64,000 nt of DNA from Ophiura sarsii (taxonomy: Eukaryota > Echinodermata > Ophiuroidea > Amphilepidida > Ophiuridae), in the NCBI GenBank assembly GCA_035610835.1, contig CM069442.1, forward strand, positions 6,918,444 through 6,982,443. Reading direction: 5' to 3'. A program made the translations under genes and the position numbers. The notes below the pieces were generated by a model, which saw only the letters and a list, made by a program, of their open reading frames with translations, was not told the origin of the DNA and did not search any database. Below, piece by piece: positions 57,701-64,000 of this stretch (its first letter is position 1; every line of letters starts with the position of its first letter).

Positions 57701-60700
57701 TAAATTCAGTGACATTTTGCTAATACAAAATTGATTCATAATGCTACCCGCTAAGTGCACTTACAGTAATAGACCTTTTGAAACTGACTTTTAAGGATGA
57801 AAGCCAAAGTATGGAATGATTTTCCTAACCACCGCGAATAAATAAATACCTCTTCGGCATCATTTACAAAGCTGAGTTTACATAGCAGATTTGATTTCCG
57901 ATGTTCAATATGTGCGTCAGTTAGACCACAATGAACTTTCAACATAGCGGCTCAATAGCGGCTTTAATTTCTTTAGGTATAATTATAGTCATCTGCACAA
58001 ATGTTCAGCACATTTTGCTGTTACGAGCCTGTGCGAAGCGTAAACACGAAAGTGTGGTTCCCATCGGTGGAATAGAAACGGCACGACTTTGAGCGGACCA
58101 ACTCGCAATAAAAACGGCACGACTTTGAGCGGACCAACTCGTGCATCCGATTGGCCCTATTGTATCCATGGCGTCATGGCCTACACGCTTATTATTTATC
58201 GCGTGTATGTTGGACTAGTGCTGATCTTATCTCCCAGCGACTATAATCACAATAGTGTTTGAAAACACAAGGGATGGATCCAGGATTTTGGAAAGGGATG
58301 GGCAACTGAAACCGACAAATTGGACCACTATATGGTCATTGAATCGTCTTGACTCTTCCATCTACATCAGCCAAAAATCAGTCAAATCTTTTGTGAAAAT
58401 TTGAAACAGAACAGGTACCCATATTTACCAAACGATGAATGTGTCCAGTAAGAGCGTGTTTGGTAAATATGGGAGAGTTGCATATTTTAAAATTTAAAAA
58501 AGAGCATAAAATTTACACATTTGTCAGGTTCAGGTGGAATCAGCTCTGTAAGAGAGGAAAAGCCTAGCCACTGGTTTGAATTCAATGCATTGATCATCAA
58601 TTACAAGATGATCAACAACCACTTACCAGCCTGTGGTATGATGATGATGAATCTTGTGCTGGTAGCCAATTGTCTTATGAGACTCAGATGACTGGTCAAT
58701 ACGTCTGTATCAGGTACGAGGTAAGGAGAGAAACTAGGGTCTCCTGCCGGCTCAATACTGCCCTCTAAACGCCATACTTCAGACTAGAATAAAACACAGA
58801 ACAGATCAAGTTATTAGCTGGTTCAATAAAGAGACATGAGGGTCGGTTCAATTGAGAGACGAGGGTCCGTACCTGCTAAGCCACAATATTGATGGTGTAT
58901 TTTAAGGAGGTATCAAGTATGCTCTATATTTGCCTTCTAAAGGCCAGACTTCAGACTAGAATTAAAACACAAATAGAAAAGATCAAGTTATTAGCTGGGT
59001 CAATGAAGAGAGATGAGGGTCCATACCTGCTAAGCCACAATATTGACAGTGTATTTTAAGGAGGTATCCCGTTTGCCTTATATTTGCATTCTAAACGCCA
59101 TACTTCAGACTAGAATAAAACACACAGAATAGAACAGATCAAGTAATTTGCCAAGTCAATGTAGAGAGACGAGGGTCATACCTGCTAAGCCACAATATTG
59201 ACAGTGTATTTTAAGGAGGTATCCAGTATGCTCTATATTTGCCTAATAGTAGAATAAAACACACAGAATAGAACAGATCAAGTAATTTGCCAAGTCAATG
59301 TAGAGAGACGAGGGTCCATACCTGCTAAGCCACAATATTGACAGTGTATTTTAAGGAGGTATCCAGTATGCTCTATATTTGCCTAATAGTAGAATAAAAC
59401 ACACAGAATAGAACAGATCAAGTTATTAGCCAATACAATGTAGAGAGATGAGGGTCGACATCTGCTGAGCCATGTTAAGCTAAGCCAAAGTGGGAAGAGA
59501 GACAAAGAATATGCCCTTTCTTTCAACTGCCGTAATTCAGAGAAAGGGCAACTGCCGTAATTCAGAGTGAATGGTAAATTGAGTGACTATATATTATGGT
59601 GTTGGCATCTTTGCCTGGCTTATTAGAGCAAATCATACCTACTTAGTTACATATTTTCATGTGATAGTGAGTGAAGCTAGGGTGACCTGCTGGCATAATA
59701 TCCTGTTTAATACTACTTCATGAATGCTACACTTCATTTTACAGGGTGAGTCAAAAAAACTGCAATAGTGGAAAGAAGCCATTTTGTATTCAAAACCGAA
59801 AATGAATTTTAAAACTTTTTAAACATTGCAAGAATGATGTATTTAATCCTAACTTTGTGTGAAAAAATGAAGTTGATTGCATTTTCCGTTTGCCTTTGGT
59901 GAACCTTTTGACCAGTGCACCCATTTCCCACGTTTGTCCACGAGATACACAAAATATACATAAAATCGCAAAATGTGTCTCTCATTCAAATTTGGAAACT
60001 TGAGTTCATTTGTGATGTTATTGGAATTTGATGCATCCTTTCTTGTTTACATGTGAGTTAGCATAATCAATTATAATCATACCCATGCTATGAAAGCGTA
60101 TAATGTTCTAAATTTTAATAAAAAACTGACATTTTCCATTTTTTTGTTGGCGGGATATTCAAATATGAAAATGCAATGTGTGCCATTTCAAATGAAAATC
60201 ACTGTGCTCGTGGACAAACAGGTAAATTTGGTTGTGTAGCAAAGAGGGTCACCAAAGACAAACGAAAAATGCAATCGACTTCATTTTCCCCCACAAAGTT
60301 AGGATTAAATACATCATTCTTGCAATGCTTAAAAAGTGTTAAAATTCATTTTGGTTTTGAAAACAAAATGGCTTCTTTCCACTATTGCAGTCTTTTTGAC
60401 TCACCCTGTATAATGAAAATGAGTACAGTATAGAAACCATTTTGGAATCTATACAATTCACTTATCAATACAGTAGATTTTAAAAACCAAAACAAGACCC
60501 ATGTCTTTGTGATTCTTGTCAACAAAAATCTCCCCAGCAGAGCTACAAATCCCCATAATGTAAGAGCATTCAAAATAACACACTTATGACAAAGTTATTA
60601 TTAAGTCATAATTCTGAAAGCGGAAAAAATCCTTTGTAGGCCAATAACCTAGGGTTGCACGTCCTCGGAGGGCCTCTATGGCATAACCGCACAGTTCTCT

Positions 60701-60773
60701 TCACTTAGCCCACCCGCCCGGATATTACCTGTAGTTTCCTGCGGTTACCATACACAAGAACTTGTCTGTCTGA
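54587..60773 (-). CDS. SMG5: SMG5 nonsense-mediated decay factor, C-terminal exons (5' part outside window)
   Basis: Five minus-strand exons (60773-60729, 58783-58627, 56854-56764, 55485-55402, 54797-54587) join without frame breaks into 195 C-terminal residues and a TAA stop. The peptide contains SPYLVPDTDVLTSHLSLIRQ, LATSTRFIIIIPQA, VIDGLDFSKKQLAKARDAI and KYLEREFQKGNRY, and ends EFLNRWKESN. This is the PIN-like domain of SMG5, which with SMG7 helps dephosphorylate UPF1 and recruit decay enzymes in nonsense-mediated decay. From published work, the SMG5 PIN fold lacks the full acidic active site found in SMG6. The region corresponding to human QDADAW reads RGEDKAV here, which fits a non-catalytic PIN. 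All introns have GT-AG ends. The N-terminal 14-3-3-like and helical part (roughly 800 residues in animals) was not found and probably lies beyond 64000. Confidence 0.93.
55402..55485 (-). CDS. SMG5: SMG5 exon, variable loop of PIN-like domain
   Basis: 84 nt between acceptor GGATTCTTACAG and donor TCAG|GTAAGG, encoding YLRAQKESEMLALDNRKKPP and RGEDKAV. YLRAQKE aligns with the YIRCQKE of vertebrate SMG5. Phase is 2 on both sides. Confidence 0.92.
55639..55663. repeat. Poly-G tract in SMG5 intron
   Basis: About 25 G on the plus strand (C on the transcribed sense), in the intron between the 56764 and 55402 exons. Confidence 0.9.
56087..56716. mobile_element. Inverted-repeat element with nested 270-bp hairpin in SMG5 intron
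   Basis: The outer ends AAGAGGTATTTTGCAAAAGG and their inverse bound the element. Inside, 56399-56671 is a near-perfect hairpin. Arms of about 130 bp share GTTTGATATTGAAATGTATA, ACAATGAGATGTAGG and CAAAAGGGCCTGTATCC, separated by about 12 bp ('gatttaattct'). The motif GCAAAAGGGCCT thus occurs four times in alternating orientation, which suggests a two-step fold-back or nested insertion. The right end lies about 45 bp from the donor of the 56764 exon. Confidence 0.9.
56764..56854 (-). CDS. SMG5: SMG5 exon, PIN-like domain core
   Basis: 91 nt between acceptor TTTCTCACCAG and donor ACAG|GTACGT. It encodes IDGLDFSKKQLAKARDAIKY and LEREFQKGN, the most conserved stretch of SMG5 (vertebrate VIDGLDLLKKEHPGARD..). 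The split codons with both neighbours restore V and R. Confidence 0.95.
56855..58626. other. SMG5 intron, no other gene; 31-bp duplication at 58070-58142
   Basis: The intron is mostly AT-rich. AACGGCACGACTTTGAGCGG plus 'accaactcg' occurs twice in tandem (58070-58142) in a GC-richer patch. Confidence 0.6.
58627..58783 (-). CDS. SMG5: SMG5 exon, start of PIN-like domain
   Basis: 157 nt, 52 codons plus one base, beginning SEVWRLEGSIEPAGDPSFSP and carrying YLVPDT and the strand RFIIIIPQA. Acceptor TTATTCTAG and donor CTG|GTAAGT. An in-frame TAG directly before the acceptor fixes the start. The first 20 or so bases and the acceptor are also present in the tandem repeats at 58930-59120. Confidence 0.93.
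58765..59460. repeat. SMG5: Five-copy tandem repeat overlapping an SMG5 exon edge
   Basis: A unit of about 145-172 bp ('agaataaaacaca', 'acagatcaagt', 'gagagacgagggtcc', 'cctgctaagccacaatattg', 'gtattttaaggaggtat') recurs about five times from 58784 to 59460. The left edge of the first unit lies in the exon. Units starting near 58937 and 59091 repeat 'taaa.gcca.acttcagac', that is, about 19 exon bases plus the splice acceptor. The last two units lack the exon-derived piece. Confidence 0.85.
59740..60410. mobile_element. Mariner-type non-autonomous element in SMG5 intron
   Basis: Element 59742-60408 (667 bp) has ends CAGGGTGAGTCAAAAAAACT and the inverse, next to TA on each side. The terminal inverted repeats extend about 190-200 bp and share ATAGTGGAAAGAAGCCATTT, TGATGTATTTAATCCTAAC and 'acgagcac'-proximal sequence. 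There is no transposase frame; the 85-codon frame at 60176-60433 reads through the right arm. Confidence 0.9.
60729..60773 (-). CDS. SMG5: SMG5 exon (micro-exon preceding the PIN domain)
   Basis: 45 nt, 15 codons, phase 0 at both ends, reading SDRQVLVYGNRRKLQ. It has acceptor ATAATAG before it and donor CAG|GTAATA after it. The following exon begins SEVWRLEGS. The junction RKLQ-SEVWRLEGS parallels the LRLQ-LEVSQLEGS stretch of vertebrate SMG5. The start is bounded by in-frame TAA TAG just upstream. Conservation is weaker than in the later exons, so this exon is less certain. Confidence 0.5.
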
Positions 60774-60958
60774 CTATTATGAGCTGCACAAAAGATGGAT
60801 TTGTTGATTGATATGATATCGGGATTTAGATCTAGACCCCTTGTCCTAACATACACTATGTAAATCAACGTCCTGATTAGGAGTTCCTGAGTACGTGACA
60901 GTTGTGCGATGTTAACCCATTTGTTTGTGTTGTTGGTTTAGTAACACTACTAACAGTC

Positions 60959-61181
60959 ATCTCTAAATGTAAAACGAGTGGAAAAAGTGGAAATTCACTC
61001 GAAAAGAAGTGAAGGGAGTAAAACGCAGGACAACCCGTTTTAGAGTGGAAAATTTCCACTCTAAAATGTGTGTGAAAATCCCCTTTCACTTCTTTTAGAG
61101 TATTTTTCCACTCAAAAACAGGTTGTCCTGCATTTAACTCCTTGAAAGAGTGGAAAATCACTCTTTTACATTTAGAGAGTA
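60959..61181. mobile_element. Foldback element made of GAGTGGAAA units
   Basis: Ends CTCTAAATGTAAAACGAGTGG and the inverse CACTCTTTTACATTTAGAG. Inside, GAGTGGAAA/TTTCCACTC occurs repeatedly and 'gcaggacaaccc'/'ggttgtcctgc' forms an inner stem. It lies about 190 bp upstream of the SMG5 micro-exon in sense orientation. Confidence 0.8.
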
Positions 61182-61965
61182 GCTTGGTCATGGGGAAGGG
61201 TACTTTGGTGCTACTCATCAAAAAGGAATACAGTGCACAACAAATCTGATGATCGGATACGACCTCATGATATTTTGTGATTTATTTGGGGGGGGGGGGA
61301 TCCGGCATGTTACGCAATACAAAAATTGATTTGTTTTGGCCTAGAGTTGATGATCCGCATGACAGGGTTGGTAACATAAAACATATTAGCTTTACGTATC
61401 CCAATTTGTAAAAATAACAAAACAATATGAAATCACCTTATTTGTGAATAGATGGGTCCCAAACGGGTCCTATTCCCACAAAGGAGAGAATAAAGGGGGA
61501 AGAAAATGCTTGATGGGTCCTGTCAGGTATAGCAGCTACAGTAAAACATCCCCATCATATTATACTTGGAGGCCCTTTCTTGTTTGTCATTTTTTACCCA
61601 AAGACTTAGACATACATTACATTTGTTTTGCTGTTTAAAGGGGAAAACACACTAAAGTGGCCAGTTTTTGGGGTAGAAAAACCCTAAGATTGTAGGTTCC
61701 ACATATTTAAACTTTTAATTTCCCTCCATTCTTGAAAAATGTATGCACATAAATTGTCGGATGTTGAGAGAAAAGTTGTCCCTTTTATTTAGATAGTACT
61801 AGTGACTTGTGGCACATGACATCCCCATATCCATATTTGATGCCCCCCCCCCCCCCCCCCCCCCCCCTCTGTAATCCAAAATGCAGTCTTTAAATCCACA
61901 TTGATCACTCATCATACCGGTTGCACCTCAGAGATAGCAGTAATACGAGTAGAAATATAATGACG
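61182..61965. other. No gene recognised; C tract at 61843-61867
   Basis: AT-rich sequence ending in a 25-C homopolymer about 100 bp before the assembly gap. Confidence 0.5.
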
Positions 61966-62065
61966 NNNNNNNNNNNNNNNNNNNNNNNNNNNNNNNNNNN
62001 NNNNNNNNNNNNNNNNNNNNNNNNNNNNNNNNNNNNNNNNNNNNNNNNNNNNNNNNNNNNNNNNN
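61966..62065. other. Assembly gap (100 N)
   Basis: Exactly 100 unknown bases, the usual placeholder for a gap of unknown size. The flanking C tracts (61843-61867 and 62209-62232) and the copies around them may have caused the break. SMG5 upstream exons could lie in or beyond it. Confidence 0.99.
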
Positions 62066-62208
62066 ATTTTTGAATGTTACCAACTGTCATCTGATATTCA
62101 CATGTTTGCAGGCCAGGAAGCAGGATTTTGTTAGGGGGTGTATTTTTTGGAAAAGGTGCATTGGTACAGAAAAAGATTTTTTTCAGATTGGGCCCCACCC
62201 CTCCCCCG

Positions 62209-62232
62209 CCCCCCCCCCCCCCCCCCCCCCCC
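62209..62232. repeat. Poly-C tract
   Basis: About 24 C, preceded by 'ccaggaagcaggattttgtt' and followed by 'gttacgggcctgcatg', typical of the G/C-tract repeats in this window. Confidence 0.9.
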
Positions 62233-62335
62233 TCCACCCACCACCCACCCCCTCTCGTGTTACGGGCCTGCATGTTTGTGATATTTGGACAACAAAGTAT
62301 CTTCAAAAGGTGTGCACCATAAATGTTTTGATACT

Positions 62336-62544
62336 TTAACACTTTCCACGTGGCAGGTGTCTGCAGACGACATTCAAAAATGTCAAAATTATTGAATTTC
62401 ATTACCTTATTTGGAATCACCATGAGAAATGCATTGAAATAAGTTCCTAGTATTGGTTCAGTATTTTTTCGAAAGTTGGGAAAATATTCTAAAATATCTT
62501 GTTTTGTATAATTGTAAAACTAATAGCTTTGTGGAAAGTGTTAA
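62336..62544 (+). mobile_element. TTAA MITE family 'CACTTTCC', copy D (complete)
   Basis: TTAACACTTTCCACGTGGC to GTGGAAAGTGTTAA, 209 bp, with TTAA at both ends. It contains 'gtctgcagacgacattc' and 'atttggaatcaccatgag', and preserves the uninterrupted 'attacc.tattt' site seen filled in copy C. Confidence 0.88.
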
Positions 62545-63231
62545 CTTGCTCCATGCAATATTGATCCTTCGAACCCACCATTCTTGTAATGTTTATGAGC
62601 GTGTTTCTGCTGGGGAAGAAACTGCTAATAAAAGCTAAGTTTGCCCAGTAGAAACAGGCAGAACCCGGCAATAATCGGTATTTTTGGTAATCCCAAAAAC
62701 CTTCACAAACCAGGTTTGGAACCGGCAATGATCGGCATAAACCCAATAGAAACAGAAAGGCGATTCTTAGCGGTTTGCGCCGTGAACCATGTCACACTGG
62801 GTTATACACATTATTGTGAAGCAATCTTTTTTCAGGTGCGGTGGCATTGTTTGGTATTACAAAAGGTCAAATGTCGTGGCCCATCGACTAAGGATCGATA
62901 AACTTAGCGGTAACTTTTCGCGAAGTAGAAACAGGAGGGATTAAAAACTGACCGATTGAAACTTAGCCTTTTTTAGCGTTTACTTTTTGCAGTGCCCAGC
63001 AGAAACATGCTCTATGTAACCCAATACAAGATGTTTGTCTTCTGCAGACAATTATGGATTATGACGTACATATTATTCCTTCATTTTCCTGAAACCCGGG
63101 ATGTAGAAATCAAATTTTATTAATATGAGGATCATAATAAACAATCTGCCACTTTATAATCAAATAAAAATTGATTGATTCATGGATGCACATTTTGTTA
63201 ATTTTGTTGTTGTTGTTGTTTTGCAGCTTTC
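62545..63231. other. No gene recognised
   Basis: Contains repeated 'cagtagaaacag' and 'agaaac..gc' phrases (62645-63010) that look like a degenerate local repeat. Confidence 0.45.
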
Positions 63232-63479
63232 TATAAGACAAAAAAAAGAAGAAGTTGACTTGCCCTTTCCGACCGACCCGAATTTTCGGAAATCTACATG
63301 TAGAGTCGCTATTTTTTTTTTTTTTTTTTTAAAAATCAACAAAAAAAGTCAACAACAAAAAAAAGTCAATTTTTTTCTCTTTAAAACGTGTTTTTGTGTA
63401 GTATTTCCCTGTTTAAATTTAAAAAAAATTAAAAAAATCCGTCCGACCTACACAAGTCAACTTTTTGTTGTTGCCTAAT
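63232..63479. mobile_element. TTAGGC/GCCTAA element (copy M)
   Basis: AAGACAAAAAAAAGAAG with GAAGTTGACTTG at the left; CAAGTCAACTTT and GTTGCCTAA at the right. CCGACCGACCCGA and CCGTCCGACCT are the core. It is the same subfamily as the partial copy at 1-140. Confidence 0.7.
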
Positions 63480-64000
63480 GTAAAGGTTAACAGGGTACTA
63501 TAGGCAAATGGACTTATCCAGTAGGGTCATGTGTTTTTTGTTTGTTTTGGGGTGGGTTTTGTTAAATGTCTTGAACATTTGGGTGAATTTTTAACAATGT
63601 CTGACATTTGCAACAAATTTCATATACAATTTTAAAATTTGCCAAATTTGTCAAAAGAATTCAAAAAATTTGTTTAAAAATTAGAAGAAAAGAAATCTCT
63701 GTCGGGTATGTAGAACTCAATAATAGATCAATAAATGCGTATGGGTATTGTTTAGAGAGAATTTAGAAAAATCAATGCACACATGCTGATGTTGATATTT
63801 GTGAATAAGGCGACACAAAAAAACAGACGGACCTGTCAAGTATGGTCAGGCGTTTGTTTTTTGTTTTGTTTTTTATTTTTACCTAAAATGTCACCAAAAT
63901 CTGGAAATTTTGTAAAAATGTGTGGAAATATTTTGTCAACAGTTTTTTGGCCAAAAAACGGCTGATTTTACATGATTTGAGAACGATATATCTATGTTTC
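63480..64000. other. No gene; dispersed repeat and local duplication
   Basis: About 63715-63815 matches 33515-33612. 'ccagtagggtcatgtgtttt' (about 63518) and 'caagtatggtcaggcgtttg' (about 63836) begin two related segments, indicating a diverged tandem duplication. Confidence 0.5.

Noticed and set aside
60729..60935. Longer minus-strand frame ending in LDLNPDIISINKSIFC and beyond, overlapping the SMG5 micro-exon in another phase
   Set aside because: Its phase cannot join the SMG5 exon at 58783, and no family is recognisable. The 45-nt phase-0 exon explains the donor better. It is kept here as an alternative.
61905..62423. 172-codon minus-strand frame
   Set aside because: It runs through 100 N and a C homopolymer, so it is not a real frame.

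Overview
The window is animal nuclear DNA: AT-rich, intron-containing and heavily loaded with transposon debris. The only protein-coding host gene I can name is the 3' end of SMG5, a nonsense-mediated-decay factor, on the minus strand. Its five most 3' coding exons lie between 60773 and 54587 with consistent splice sites and phases. The 5' part of the gene was not found and probably lies beyond the window's right edge. The repeat content would suit a marine deuterostome invertebrate such as an echinoderm, hemichordate or cephalochordate. That placement is an inference from repeat style, not from a marker gene.

Layout. 0-9 kb: a palindromic ATTAGCGCTAAT-rich tandem array, a mariner end, a hAT-type element with an 8-bp target duplication, a TTAA-flanked inverted-repeat element, a 15-bp minisatellite, and a 1.2-kb foldback-like element with a promoter-like core. 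9-26 kb: no recognisable gene; MITEs, tRNA-like sequences, a LINE 3' end, and two more hAT-type elements with exact 8-bp duplications. 26-27.2 kb: a 5'-truncated non-LTR retrotransposon reverse transcriptase on the minus strand. 27-46 kb: further MITE copies, a second foldback-like element with a promoter-like core (about 35.8-36.8 kb), a 21-bp tandem array, a tRNA-Asn-like gene, and three copies of a hAT-type family built from internal tandem units. 46.9-47.8 kb: a 27-bp minisatellite of about 34 units. 48-54.5 kb: tRNA-derived repeats and nested MITEs. 54.6-60.8 kb: SMG5, whose introns hold a near-perfect 270-bp hairpin, a tandem duplication that starts inside an exon, and a mariner-type element. 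61-64 kb: hairpins, a 100-N assembly gap and more MITEs.

How it fits together. Nothing here looks like an operon or a multi-gene system. The window is a record of non-autonomous DNA transposon activity (8-bp, TTAA and TA target types) and LINE activity around one conserved gene. The two signals I find most unusual are (1) a family of roughly ten elements with shared TTAGGC/GCCTAA ends and a shared CCGACC-type core but copy-specific self-complementary stems, and (2) two unrelated foldback-like elements that each carry a YY1-like site, an ATG and a splice donor in their unique core. Most longer open frames in the window are read-throughs of minisatellites or low-complexity DNA and are not reported as genes.
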